From contig NC_081409.1 in assembly GCF_030272615.1 (NCBI RefSeq), forward strand, positions 912,174,340 through 912,238,339: 64,000 nt of DNA, read 5' to 3'. A model generated the notes under the pieces. It had not been told where the DNA came from. It made no database searches and saw only the letters and a program-made list of their open reading frames with translations. Shown in pieces: positions 32,440 to 44,853 of the stretch (position 1 is the first letter of the stretch; each line of letters opens with the position of its first letter). This DNA comes from Cryptomeria japonica (lineage: Eukaryota > Streptophyta > Pinopsida > Cupressales > Cupressaceae). Both the position numbers and the translations under genes were made by a program.

Positions 32440-34147
32440 TATTAGAATAATATCTTTCTCTTTGTGTTATTAATGGTCATTTAAGTTGTTTCTAATTTCG
32501 CCTCTAGTTAACGATTGTTTCTTTTAGAAACATCGTCTTTGTAACTCTATTTAAAGGAGCTTTGTCTCCTTGATTAATTGAACAACATCGATTCTTTGAA
32601 ATCCATATGCTTTTGCATCTGTTTTATGGTATCAGAGCCTGAATAAAGAATTTGTGAATTCTTTTCCGAGATTTTTCGAGCCTCTTAGTTTTGCTGCAGA
32701 ATTTCGAAAAAAAATGTGTTCAAAAGTCCGTTTTGGACTGTGTTTATGCGGTGTAATGGGATTCTTCATGTTTGCGTCTGTCTGGCGAGGATTTTCGGCA
32801 TTTTTCGGCTCGGTACAGACCCGCCATTTTTTCTGCAACCTGCAACTTGGTCAAACCCTCATTTTTTGACTTTCGGCTAGGGTTTTGACCCTCCAGATTC
32901 AGTCGAAAAAAATTTATGAGTACAGATTCGTGGTGGGTTTTTCAAGATCTCAATTGGGTCGTCGTCAGAATTTTTTGGGTGCCTCGATTTTCGTGTCTCG
33001 ATTTTCATGCCTCGATTTTCGTGCCAGCGGATCCAGATTCTGACAACAGATTCTTTCTGGGTTTTTCGCAAGGATTTCTGGGTTGTCTTCATATTTTTCT
33101 GGGTTAGCCAAAAAAAATTTTCTTGAAATTCGTGCCCGCCATACTTCATTTTTTTAAGTCTGTACCTGCATCTGCCTCTGTTTCTACATTGGAATTTGAT
33201 TTTTTTGAATTTCGTGCCAGCGCCTCTTCTCAATTTTTTTGTTTTTTCATGCATTGGGAAACGTGCAAGATGGCGTCATTAACCAACTTGATGTTGGAAA
33301 GCAGTCAGGTTTTGTGCACTTAACATCTTCTTAGTACCTCGTTTTTTGTGCCTCGAAAAGCGTGAAGATGGCTTATGGGCATCAATGTTTGTTTCGGTTT
33401 TTAATAATTTTTTACCTAAAAAAAATTCTGATGGGTGATAATATTTTTTTCCCTTGAAAAAATATGTGGGTTTTAATAATTTTGTCCTAAAAAAATTATC
33501 TATGGGTTTTTAAATATTTTTCGTCCCTATAAAAAAAAAAATCATGAGGGTTTATGATTTTTTCCTCAAAAATTGTACTTTGTTGCAGTCAGTTTTTCGT
33601 CGCACCTGGAGTTGTGCAAACATCTGCACTAGTCTCTTATTTGCAGTCTATTTTTGGGCATCTTGCTCATCTGCAATAGTTTGGAGGGTTTGCCGATTTT
33701 TTCCTCAAAATTGTGACAGTTGTTCTTGGTGTGTCTTTGGTTACAGGGAGGGACAGTTCTTCAACATCAGGTTGGACGGTTGGTGTTGTTTTGGGTATCT
33801 CCAGAAGTTCTGCAGTTTCTGGGAGGGTTGGTGGCAAACTCATCTCAAGTGGCAGAGTTAGTGGCAGGCTCGTCTTCTATTGCAGCGTGTTCTGAGAAGA
33901 AGGGGGCAACCTTCTCTGTTATTTCTCTTGGTAGTTAGAACGATGACCATTAAGGGAGGGTATTAGAATAATATATTTCTCTTTGTGTTATTAATGGTCA
34001 TTTAAGTTGTTTATAATTTCGCCTCTAGTTAATGATTGTTTCTTTTAGAAACATAGTCTTTGTAACTCTATTTAAAGGAGCTTTGTCTCCTTGATTAATT
34101 GAACAACATCGATTCTTTGAAATCCATATGATTTTGCATCTGTTTTA
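32440..34147 (+). mobile_element. Non-autonomous 1.7-kb LTR element with TA...TA ends (copy 1)
   Basis: The LTRs are 187 bp each (32440-32626 and 33961-34147), with five differences by eye. The target duplication is ATTGC (32435-32439 and 34148-34152). The ends are TATTAG...TTTTA rather than TG...CA. The primer site TGGTATCAGAGCC follows the first LTR directly at 32627, and a purine tract AAGGGAGGG precedes the second at 33952-33960. The 1.3-kb interior has no polymerase. A 60-75-codon frame near 33713-33938 (LGVSLVTGR...) is also kept in the second copy. It is larger than a classic TRIM. Confidence 0.92.
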
Positions 34148-34347
34148 ATTGCTTTGCATGTAATGGTCATGGCCATAGGGCAGAAGAATGTAGAAAGGGG
34201 TCTAGAAGGAATAATCTAAGATCTCATAGATTTCATGCATATGAGCAAAATGTATCCACGAGTAGATACATGCGTGTCCCCTCTCCCGATCATGCAAATA
34301 TTATTTGTTATAACTGCAGTAGAGTTGGCCATAGAGAGTTTGAATGC
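34148..34347 (+). pseudogene. C1 gag zinc knuckles
   Basis: Two C-x2-C-x4-H-x4-C knuckles are visible: 34150-34191 (CFACNGHGHRAEEC) and 34306-34347 (CYNCSRVGHREFEC). The first cysteine codon lies in the ATTGC duplication of the 1.7-kb element. Such knuckles bind RNA in Gag. Beyond them the frame decays. Confidence 0.85.
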
Positions 34348-36026
34348 AGGAAGAGCAACTTGCAGCCATATGGAGGCCAATATAGTAGCTATGCTCAACT
34401 TAGAAATGGATCTAGAGCATATGGAAGTCAGAGACCTGCATGAAACCAAAGGAGAAATGTCCTTGCAGGATCAAGAGGTCCACTGGTTTCAGTTGTCAGT
34501 CAGAGCAACATGACCAGAAGAAGATGGTCAAACCGGTATGCTAAGAGATTCCCCAATCATGAAGTTGGGATGGATGTTATGTACTACTATAGCACTACTT
34601 CCAGTTATGATGCAGAATCCCGAAATAGAAGGACCCATCAGCAGAAGATGGTAAGACCTACACCCAAGACTGAAAAATGGGAAAAAGAATGAGACCAAGC
34701 AGGTATGGAAGAAGAAGACCATGGACCGGCACTGTGTATTCAATGCACAAGTGATATCTCCTAAGGCCTAAAGGAGATGCAGGACTTCAGGGGGAGTAGC
34801 ATATTGACTAGATCATTCACCCCCTCAGTGAAGGACACTTGGAAGAACAAGATGTTGCCGATGTGAAGGATGGAAATGAGAAGATAAGTGTGTGTAATGG
34901 CTGTCTTGGATGCACACCTACAAATCAGAGCTGGATCACTACTACATGTGTCAATGGATGGAGATTATCAATTGAAATCAAATGCACCGTGACACAAAAC
35001 GTCTGGAGTTACAGGAAGGTGCTCCGGTAGTGATGATGGACCAGTACAGGAAACCAGTATGTGCAAGATGTTGGCGGTATGAATGCTAACAGGTACTTGC
35101 AGGTTATGTAAGACAATGAGGTTGGAGATCATTGCATTAGCCCCGGTAGCATGGAATGTGGAGTCTATGTCTCAGGTGGTGTTGATGAAGACCTAAATGA
35201 CATATGTTGGCCCAGTGGTTGATCATGCAGGCATGCATGTTTTTGGGCTAACCGGTTTGATTTATGACTTGATGATGACATTGTATGGCATTGTGTACAT
35301 CCAGGATCATGTCATAGGCTGTGGTCGTTATAATGGAGTTGAAAGATCATCAGATGATCACAGTTGCACAGCTCGACCGGTATATGGAGATTATTGAAGC
35401 CTCGGTATTGGACCTAACCCGAGATGAGGACCTAACCCGAGATGTATGACTTGGAGGGAGTTCAAGTGCTTATGATGCAGAGCCGGCATGCTTGAACTTG
35501 TGAGGATACTGACTACCCAAACTGCAGATGATGGAAATTTCAGTAGGAATACCTAGCAGAATTTCATGTTAAGGGTATCTACTTGTCATTTGGTTGGTTG
35601 TATTCATAGTACAATCACATTTGATTCTAAAGAAATTTGGGATCAAATTGGAGGTGATGCAGTTTGACCGGCAGGTGAGTAGTATTTACTGACACATCCT
35701 TCTGCAGTTGAGTGCTTTAACAAATAGCATCAGATTTGCATGCTCAATTGGTGTCAATTAATGGTTGAGTCCTCCATCTCAAGTGTTGTGACTTGAGAAG
35801 ATGTAACAAGTGGTATCAAAAGAGGAGATGCATTCGTTAAAGAGACCGGTCAATACAAGGAGGTGAGAGACCCTCACAGTGCCCTTTGCCATTGTTGTCA
35901 AAAAAAGAGAAGGATTTTGTAGTATACAACATACATGTGTGAGAATCCATAGATTATAGAAAGGGGGAGAAAGATTATGTAGTATGTCGGATTACATGAG
36001 TTAACATCAATGCCAAAGGGGGAGAT
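34348..36026 (+). other. C1 internal region without recognisable pol
   Basis: Only short broken frames. I find no protease, integrase or reverse transcriptase motif. ACCGG-type hexamers recur. The stretch ends with a copia-style purine tract AAAGGGGGAGAT (36015-36026) next to the 3' LTR. C1 therefore lacks its polymerase genes and would need a helper. Confidence 0.7.
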
Positions 36027-39000
36027 TGTTGGCATTGTGTTATCATTAATGTCAACCGGTATAGGATGACTACCGGTATAAGAGATGTATGTGCAACACT
36101 GTCATGGATGAGTACAGGATGAGATATCTTTGATATCACCTTGTATTGCAGAACATCGGTAAAGTAAGGGAGAGAGGTCATTCAGATAAATGACCACTGG
36201 AGTCACCGGTAAACGAGTCAGTGTTTGACCTGTGTGGATGAAATGGACAGATTACTGGTACAGTCTATCACCGGTAAGGAGGGTATGTCAACTAGTAAGT
36301 GATGTGTTGACAGTGAGTAGCTGCCAACCGGCAAGCTTATGACTAGTGTACAAGTAAGATGAGCAAGGTGTTTGAGTTGTTTGTGATGAAGAGGCGGAAT
36401 GTTGCCTGAAAAACATCAACATGGGAGAAGAAGGATGTACAGGTCATCAGTATGTTGTGGGGATGCAGAACAGCAGGACTCCCACCAGATGAAGATGCAG
36501 TCACCATGTGAAGAGATGACTGACAGTGAATGTGCCCACACCGGATCACATGTACCTGTTTGAAGATATGCTGCACAAACAAGGAAGCCACATGAGTGCA
36601 TTGCAGGATGCAAAAGACAAGGATTCAATACCACCGGTAAGTGGAGCTTATCTCCTATTATGCATAATGTGCATCATAGTTCTATGAGATAAGAAAGAAG
36701 AGGTAAAGGCAGGTGTTTGAAGGCTCACACCGGATCTAACGGTGAATCAAAGGAATGCCTCAAGTGCATGAGATTGGAGATATGCACTGGACCGACAGAG
36801 AAGGCATGTTGAATTGTCGGTACAGATGAAGAGTGATGGGTTTGTCACTTTGACAAACTAGTTGAGATATGGTCTGGGCTGATGAAGAAGAAGGCAAAGT
36901 GGCGCTACTGCAAAGAGTGTATGCAGCCGGTATGCAGATGTCTTAGATGGAATCAGTTGAAGGTTGATGACATGATGTCATCAGGAAAACTATCGGTCAG
37001 TAGGAGAACCGGTAAGGAAGCAAAGAGCCTAAGTGATGTGCTCCAACCTTATGAGAATGTGCATGCTATGGATACACATGTCTGGTGACCAATTAAGGTG
37101 TTCCACCGGCAGATCAGCAAAGTGCAAACATGAAGGGTTACCAGTAAAGTGTGAGATATCGGCAGGGTTAGTGAACTGGCAGAAAGGAAGGACCGGTTGT
37201 GTGTTGATTGTCCGTGACCAAGTTTAGCCGACACAAAGATCTTTGTTGAAGTGGATATCGACATGCATGCCACGTGGAGTTGAAGTGGCAAGCTCGCAGA
37301 GGTCGGTGAAGTGTCGTGTAGGGATAGGTGTTTCTACAGGTGTGCATTTAATATGGAGCTCGTGATTTGTGGATCGGATTAGAAGAGTGCGGGTCGAGGA
37401 AGAGTGTGTTGGCATTTAGTTGTCATTGATGTCAATCGGCATGATGGATATTCACATGAGTGTGAGCAGACAGAATGAAGGGTTACCGAAAAGACATAAA
37501 CCGGTCTGAAGGATAGCTACTTGTTTATAATAAAGAGGCAGAATGTTAAAGTTGTCACAAACCACTAGAGGTGAAGATGTGTTAGCGATATAGTGTGCAC
37601 TACCAGTCAGCAGAAGAAGAAGGCTTTACTAGTAAAAGTGTGTACCGGTATGAGTGAGCAGAGTGATTGACCAAGGTGATGTCATGTGGAGTTGAGGTGG
37701 AAAATAGGCCGAGGTTGGTAAAGCCATCATCGACACGGTTGGTGAAACTGTCTATCAGTATAAATGAAACAGCCACAAATCACGAGATTGTAACTGACCG
37801 TTGCGGCTCGAGGAAGAAAGAATGACAAAGGAAGATCAGGGAGTAGTTGGGACCAGGATCAATGCAAAGGAAATCTGATTCAAGAAGACCTCGAAAAGGA
37901 AACAGCTGAAGCGTTTTATGTGTCGACAAATTTCAAGGCAGGAGATCGTGTTCGAGATTGCTACTTTCAGCAAATATGCGTTGGATAATGGAAACCGTGT
38001 ACAGATGCATCCCTCAAGGACAGGTGATCGATCCAAGACAGGCTGGATCGGATCTCATGAAGATTGTGTCGGGAAGAGGAAACCCTAACCGCTCTGAAGT
38101 TTGAATTGCTTTCTAGCGGGAAATCACGGGATAAAAAGAGGAGAGCTCAAGACAGAGCAGTTGATGTTGCCAAAAGAGGAAGAGAAAAGAGAGAGTTAGA
38201 AAAGGAGAAGAATTGCTAGCCTTAGAAATAGTTCTAAGAAAGTTGTAGTGTAGGTGAGCAAGCATACCGGTGAGAGGATTCTACCGGCACAACTATAGTT
38301 TTGCATTTGAGCCAAACCGACAAGGTGTGGCAGACCAGGCAGCATGCAAGTGTGACACAGTGTGTTGAGAGACTGTGTGAGAGAGGGAGAGAAAGATAAC
38401 AGAGGCCGAGAATTAGAGAAAGTGATCTCACAACCGGTAGTGTGAGATTCAGTGAAGGAGAAAAGACTGTCAATCGGCAGTGAGTTATTTGATCAAAGAG
38501 TTGCAAAATTCATTTGCAACAAGAAGCCTTAACTATATTCAAATAGTATTTCAATGTACATCGCCAAGTTGAAGCTTGGTGCAAGGGTTGGTGCCCTAAA
38601 AGTGCAGGGGTTGGTGCTCCTTGGGTTGGTTCCCTAAATCTTTGTAAGTCAATGTTTTACCTGTGAGGCTAGATTGCAGCAGTAGTCTCCAGCAGCTTTC
38701 CTCACCGAGGTTTTTCCCACATTGGGTTTTCCTCGTAAATCTGGTGTTAAGAGTTAGATTTGTGTGAATGATCTTTTTGGCTTTCTTTCCTGTTCTATTG
38801 GTTTGATTGTTTAGTGTTTAAAAGTGAATATCTGATATTCTGAAGTTTATTCGAAAGTCAAAGTTTAGGAACCACTGATTCACCCCCCCCCCCTCTCAGT
38901 GGTACTCTGTGTTCAACAGAGTGAACGACAGAGAAAGATCAGGGACTTGTTGGCACCTGAATCGAAGCAAGGGAAATCAGATTGCAGGAGGACCTCGAGA

Positions 39001-40067
39001 AGGAAACAGCTGAGATATTTATGGTGTTTTGACAGATAAAGGTCGATATACAGGACCATGTTTGCTAAGTTTAGAAAATGTGTATTGGAAGACACATTAA
39101 TGGCAATGATGTGCAGATAGATGTCTTGGAGATCAGATCGAATGAGATCTGATTGGATTTGGTTTGCCTCGACGTCGAAGAAGAAACCCTAACAACCTAA
39201 AATTTGAATTGGCTTTTGGCAGGAAAACCAATTATAAATATGCAAGCCAAAAATCATTGAAGGTTGCCGCTGGATGAGGGAGTGTTGTTGCATATAAGGA
39301 GAAATCAATCAAGTGCTCATCAAAGAAGAAGAAGAAGAAGAGATTGAGTGTGAGGAAGGACCGGGTTGAAGTGTTCAACCGGCAATAGAGGTCAAATCGG
39401 CAAAGAAGAAGTAGAGAAGATTGCAGAAAAGGCAGCTATAGAACCGGCAGAAGATAGTACCGATGGAGAGCAGCAATGTTGTTGAGAGGAGAAAACCGGC
39501 AAAGAGCAGAACCAGTAGAATTTCTGAACGAGCAGCGAGTAGAACCGGCAAAGAGAGAGAACTGGCAGTGAACTGGACAAGAGATCCAGCAGAGAGATTT
39601 GAGGAAGAGTTACAAAATCCATTTGTAACAAGGCTATTAACTTGTAAATGAATATGTTTTGTATTCACAGAGTTGGAGCTTGGTGTAGGGGTTGTAGCTC
39701 CTTGGGTTGGTGCCCTAAATCAGGGGTTGGTGCTCCTTGGATTGGTGCCCTAAAATCAGGGGTTGGTGCTCCTTGGGTTGGTGCCCTAAACATTGTAATC
39801 AAAGATTGATTGTGAGGCTGAATTGGAGCAGTAGTCTCCAGTAGCATCTCTCACCGAGGTTTTTCCCATCTTGGGTTTTCCTCGTATATGTTGGTGTTAT
39901 GTGATGTTCCTCTTGTGTGAATGCATTTGTGTTTAGTCTCTTCACTAACCGGTAAGCCTACATTGAGTTAGATTCGATAACCGGTATACACACATAGGAA
40001 AGTTAAAGGGAAAAGATTGAGAGCCACTGATTCACCCCCCCCTCTCAATGGTGTATTGTGTCTAACA
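36027..40067 (+). repeat. C1 3' LTR, interrupted by a solo LTR
   Basis: Begins TGTTGGCATTGTG and ends TGTGTCTAACA like the 5' LTR. Removing 37407-38918 plus one GAGTG copy leaves about 2.52 kb, matching the 5' LTR. The 35-bp repeats recur at 39678-39793. Confidence 0.9.
37407..38918 (+). mobile_element. Solo copia-type LTR (1512 bp)
   Basis: TGTTGGCATTTAG...TGTTCAACA is flanked by GAGTG (37402-37406 and 38919-38923). The uninterrupted site is visible in the C1 5' LTR near 14922. It is related to the C1 LTR but a different subfamily: it shares the CCTCGA...AAGGAAACAG stretch and the terminal C-run hairpin. No internal region remains, so it arose by LTR-LTR recombination. Confidence 0.92.
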
Positions 40068-40331
40068 ACTTAGACTCTTCACCCTGAAGGTGTAAGATGA
40101 TAATGATCAAATGGAATGATCATCACAAAATCGTTCATTTCCTAAGCCCTCACAGATAACTGACCTTAATTCATCCTAGAGGGTGAAACATGACCTCATT
40201 ACTTCAACCTGGGACACTGCACTCCCTCCGAATAAAATTTTAATAGTTAAAGACACTAAAACTAACCTAGAAAGCAGAAAAAAGTGGGGGTCCACATTTG
40301 CAATGGGGTGATGTGTGAAAACCTCACAACA
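40068..40331 (-). mobile_element. Unit U2, 5'-terminal part
   Basis: The start module on the minus strand is TGTTGTGAGG, TTTTCACACATCACCCC, then an imperfect CCCCATT/AATGTGG pair. It is cut by C1 at 40067. To its right begins low-copy DNA, so this is the edge of the insertion cluster. Confidence 0.7.
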
Positions 40332-41622
40332 CTACCTTTGCAAACTCCTCCAAAGGTTGTGTACCACCAAAAAAACATTAAAGGCTATGATTTAGAAGTT
40401 TTCTTAACATGCTTTATAGGAATTATTTTCGCTTCCTTTAATTTGTATTAAAGCAGTCATAATATTGCAAATGGTGGTGTTTGAGTTGTCTATCTACCCT
40501 GAAGGTTGTTTCAAGAATTTGCCAATGCGTGGCCCACAATTTGAACTAGTAATTATTTTATTGTATAGTTCTCTGAAATATATAAAAGGATTTTGCAAGC
40601 ATGTATTTGTAAATGTGTTCTCTGATCAATTGGTGTGAGATGGTTCATTACAAGTATGATGTAATGCCCTGAAATGATGTCTACTTCACTCTCTTCCTAT
40701 GATTATGAATGTAAAGTAACTCATAACTGGTTAAATGGCAGTAAAGCATAGCTTACCAGACAAACCTAAGCTAAATAGATCAGGCTTAACTAATGGATAT
40801 GTTATAAGTCATAATTTTAAAAAGTATACAATGGAACATGTCTTTTCAATCTGCAGAGTAGCATAACCATTGCGGGGTTGGGTCTTGTCATAATATGCAC
40901 TCCCATTTATATTAGGCTACTCCATTGAAAGGCAGCTATTTTCATAGATGTATTTGTATAATGTACTACCTGTTTCACAAAGATAGACTATTATCTAATT
41001 GGTGAGTCTACTGCAAGCACATACTTGTCAATGTGTTCTCTGATGAAAAGTTGTGTTATCTTACATTACAAACTAGATGTAATGCAATGAAATGATTTTC
41101 AGTTCACTCCTTCCTATGAACCTTATAGGGTGGTGGATGTAAACTGTAAAGCAATCTGTAACAAAATAAATGGCACTAAATCATAACTTAGCAAACAAAG
41201 CTGAGTTCAATAGACCAGGGCTTAACCAATGGGATATGTGTTGTAAACTTATAATCCTTAAAAAGGATCTGAGAAAACATGTATCCTGAACCTGTGGAAT
41301 AGCACACCCATTGTGAGGCTGGGTCTGCTCAGAGTATGCACTCCCAGTTATAAGGCTAATCCATTGAAAGGAAGGTATTTTCATAGATGTATTTGTTTAG
41401 CTAGTATCTGCTTCATAGAGATAGACTATCATCTGGTTGGCAAAGATCGCATTAAATCAGCAATAAAGGCATAAGGAAACCTTTAATTGTAATGCATCCA
41501 AACTTCACCTAGAAGGTTTAACATCTTTTAGGGCTGGCTAACATCTCAAATTACTTCTAAAATGGACACAGTTATTTAAGATGTACCCTTTTGAATCTGG
41601 TGCTAGGCAGAAATATTAGTCC
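40332..41622. repeat. Low-copy DNA with a diverged tandem duplication
   Basis: No gene seen. A stretch of about 424 bp at about 40603-41023 is repeated at about 41024-41443. It shares ATGTGTTCTCTGAT, TAATGC..TGAAATGAT, CTCCCA.TTATA and TTTTCATAGATGTATTTGT. It may be intron of the polymerase lambda gene. Confidence 0.6.
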
Positions 41623-41627
41623 CACTT

Positions 41628-43291
41628 TAATACAGATGCAAAAGCATATGGATTTCAAAGAATCGATGTTGTTCAATTAATCAAGGAGACAAAGCTCCTT
41701 TAAATAGAGTTACAAAGATGATGTTTCTAAAAGAAACAATTATTAACTAGAGGCGAAATTAGAAACAACTTAAATTACCATTAATAACACAAAGAGAAAG
41801 ATATTATTCTAATACCCTCCCTTAATGCTCATCGTTCTAACTACCAAGAGAAATAACAGAGAAGGTTGCCCCCTTCTTCTCAAAACACGCTCCAATAGAA
41901 GACAAGAGCCTGCCACTAACTCTGCCACTTGAGATGAGTCTGCCACCAACCCTCCCAGAAATTGCAGAACTTCTGGAGATACCCAAAACAACACCAACCG
42001 TCCAACTTGATGTTGGAGAATTGTTCCTCCCTGTAACTAGAGACACACCAAGAACAGTTGTCATGATTTTTAGGAAAAAATCGGTAAACCCTCCAAACTA
42101 TTGCAGATGAGCAAGATGCCCGAAAATAGACTGCAAACAAGAGACTAGTGCAGATGTTCGCACAACAACTCAGGTGCGACTAAAACCAGACTGCAGCAAA
42201 GTACAATTTTTGAGGAAAAAATCATAAACCCTACCATGATTTTTTTTTACAGGGACAATAATATTTAAAAACCCAGAGACTTTTATAAGGGAAAAAAAAT
42301 ATTAAAACCCATCAGAATTTTTTTCAGGTAAAAAATTATTAAAAACCGAAACAAACATCGATGCCCATAAGCCATCTTCACAATTTTTCGAGGCACGAAA
42401 AACGAGGTACTGAGAAGATGCTAAGTGCACAAAACCTGAGGTACAAGGTTCAATGCACTAAGACAAGTCCAGGCACAAATTCCAATGCAAAAAATAGAGG
42501 CAGATACAGGTACAGACTTCAAAAAACAGATGAAGTACTATTGGCACAAATTTCAAAAAAAATTTACGGTTGACCCAAAAAAATCCGAAGACAACCCAGA
42601 AATCCTTGCAAAAAACCCAGAAAGAATCTGAAATCAGAATTGAAATCCACGGGCACGAAATTTGAGGCATGGAAAATGATGCACCCACAAAATTCTGAAA
42701 ACAACCCAGTTGAGCTCTCGAAAAACCCACCAAGAATCTGCAATCAGAAAAAAAAAATCGACTTGATCTGAAGGGTAAAAACCCTAATCGAAAATGCAGA
42801 TTTCCATCCAAAAATCGCAGAAAAAAATTTTGCAGGTGGAAAAAATTGCGTCACGCGCATAAGATTAATGGCGTCGCAGGACGAAGGTTTGGTTAAAAAG
42901 AAATCTGCCACAAAAAACACGAAGAACAGTAGAAAGGATTAATGGCGTCGTGGGACGAAGGTCTGGTTAAAAAGAAATCCGCCACAGAAAACACGAAGAA
43001 CAGTAGAAAAAACCACAGGCCCTAGATTTGTTTTTTCAATGATGAAAAATTTCATTCGAAAATTTTTAGAAAAAAACAAAAAATTTCTTTCTACTTTGAT
43101 ACCATAATACAGATGCAAAAGCATATGGATTTCAAAGAATCGATGTTGTTCAATTAATCAAGGAGACAAAGTTCCTTTAAATAGAGTTACAAAGATGATG
43201 TTTCTAAAAGAAACAATCATTAACTAGAGGCGAAATTAGAAACAACTTAAATGACCATTAATAACACAAAGAGAAAGATATTATTCTAATA
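41628..43291 (-). mobile_element. Non-autonomous 1.7-kb LTR element with TA...TA ends (copy 2)
   Basis: The LTRs are 187 bp each (41628-41814 and 43105-43291). The target duplication is CACTT (41623-41627 and 43292-43296). It matches copy 1 in LTR length, ends, purine tract and interior. The primer site has decayed to TGGTATCAAAG (minus, from 43104). Two independent duplications fix the TA...TA termini. Confidence 0.92.
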
Positions 43292-43296
43292 CACTT

Positions 43297-44790
43297 ACCT
43301 TATGTTCATTGTTGTGAAAGGAATCTTCAATGGATTCAGCCTGCTGATGTTCTCAATGATGCAATTTGAATTATATTGTTCTTAAATGTAATATGAGATT
43401 CACAATTTTTTCCGGGAGAAGCTTTTGGAAAATGACAGATAACAGTGGCACTCTAGGAAGGAATAAGACAGAGCTTAAGTTTGATGTAAGCAAACCAACC
43501 TATTTTTCAAGAGTTCTGTAAGATGATTACAGAAATTTTCCTTTTCCAACTGTAATTATGGAGTGTACACCTGTACTGAAATGATTCGAAAGAAGAAAAG
43601 TGAAAAATCATCCTTCAGGTGTAAGAAAAAGGACCAATATAATCAAGTGAGAGTTGAGACACTGTAAGAGTCTAATGCCATTGCCCTGCTTGAACAAGTG
43701 GTAGCAATGTCAGACCATTTGGAAACCAAGAACTTCCTTCAAACACAAGGTGTCAGGATGGCTACTAACGAATCAAGGTTTAGCTGCCAAAGCAAACTTA
43801 AGTAAATTTAGCACGTATAGCAGATGATATTTTGCATTGTATTTCAAAATAGAAGACAGCTGACCATTTATTCTAGAAGTGTGAAACAGATAGAGGATTT
43901 TGTGGTTGGATTGCATGATTAATTCAATTCCAGATGGTCAGCAATAGTTAACAAGTCTATTGCACATGATTTAATTGGAAGCAATCTGGTTAGAGGAGAG
44001 GATGCCAAGCTATGTCCTCACTCAACATGGCGAGGATGTGACTTTTTAGAAAAAAACTCACCTTTACTGTACGGGCTAAGTTTGAGTGGTTTCCCAAGGA
44101 TGTGAACTCTTTGCCTATTGGAGTTACACACCCAAGTGATCTCTTTCCTTGCTTCTGCAATAGTCTAAAACAATAGTTGAAAAAATCATTGCACATGATT
44201 TGGTAGGCAACAATCTGGTTGAAGGAGAGGATACCAGGATACGATTCAGGAAGATATGTCCTCAGTCAATATGGGGAGGTTGTGAATTTTCAGAAACTAT
44301 TTCACCTTTATTGTACAGGTTAAGCTCGAATGGTTTTCCAAGGATGTGAATCCTTTGCCCATTGGAGTGCACACACAAGTGATTTCTTTCCTTGCTTGTG
44401 CAGGTAAGGACTTTCCTTCAAATCATAATGCTCAATTTAGGTGAGTAAGTTTCCCTTTGAAGTAATGCAAGATGCATTTCTTCAAAAGACTAAAAAAATT
44501 TGGATATTTTTCAAACAAAAAAGGAAAAAATAGCATAGTTTAGTTACACGCACCGGAACAGTGTTTGTGCATTAGTATCATCTCACAAAATGAAGGAAGG
44601 AATCTTTCTTGAAATCTTCTAACTACTTTCATTTTAAGTATCTACCAGGTTCATGAAAACCTAAACTCTACCTCAAATCTAGTAACTGCATAGATATTCT
44701 GTATCAGTTGTTTCTGATGATAGCATATACCTAAGGTCCTAAACAAAAAAAATAATAAACCAAACTCAAATTCATACAACCCATACTGAC
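43297..44790. other. Probable intron or flank of the polymerase gene
   Basis: I looked for the next polymerase exon on the minus strand and did not find one. A diverged direct repeat lies at about 43955-44160 and 44184-44402, sharing TTGCACATGATTT, CAATCTGGTT and GGAGAGGAT. Confidence 0.5.
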
Positions 44791-44853
44791 CTTTTCATCA
44801 TTCTCAAAATGATCTAACTTTGACAGTCGTCCAGTCTGAATAATCTCTTGAAT
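44791..44853 (-). CDS. POLL: Polymerase lambda exon: IQEIIQTGRLSKLDHF segment
   Basis: 63 bp, 21 codons, between TTGGCAG and GTCAGT. It follows the helix-hairpin-helix exactly as in the family. The 1.5-kb intron before it holds nothing recognisable. Confidence 0.88.

Larger units (their letters stand above)
13545..40067 (+). mobile_element. Copia-type non-autonomous element C1, complete but with three nested insertions
   Basis: The LTRs are 13545-16061 and 36027-40067. The 5-bp target duplication ACTTA is present on both sides (13540-13544 and 40068-40072). An initiator-methionine-type primer site (16064-16075) and a purine tract AAAGGGGGAGAT (36015-36026) frame the internal region. The internal region carries a copia-style gag but no protease, integrase or reverse transcriptase that I can find. 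Inserted within it are unit F, a 1.7-kb LTR element, and a solo LTR inside the 3' LTR. Removing these leaves about 8.4 kb. Confidence 0.92.

Noticed and set aside
43955-44402. Plus-strand exons of an unknown gene (repeated phrases such as GFPRM...LPIGV)
   Set aside because: A diverged tandem duplication keeps short frames open; there are no splice signals or continuation.
43297-44790. Next exon of polymerase lambda
   Set aside because: Searched by eye for the palm-domain motifs on the minus strand; none found.
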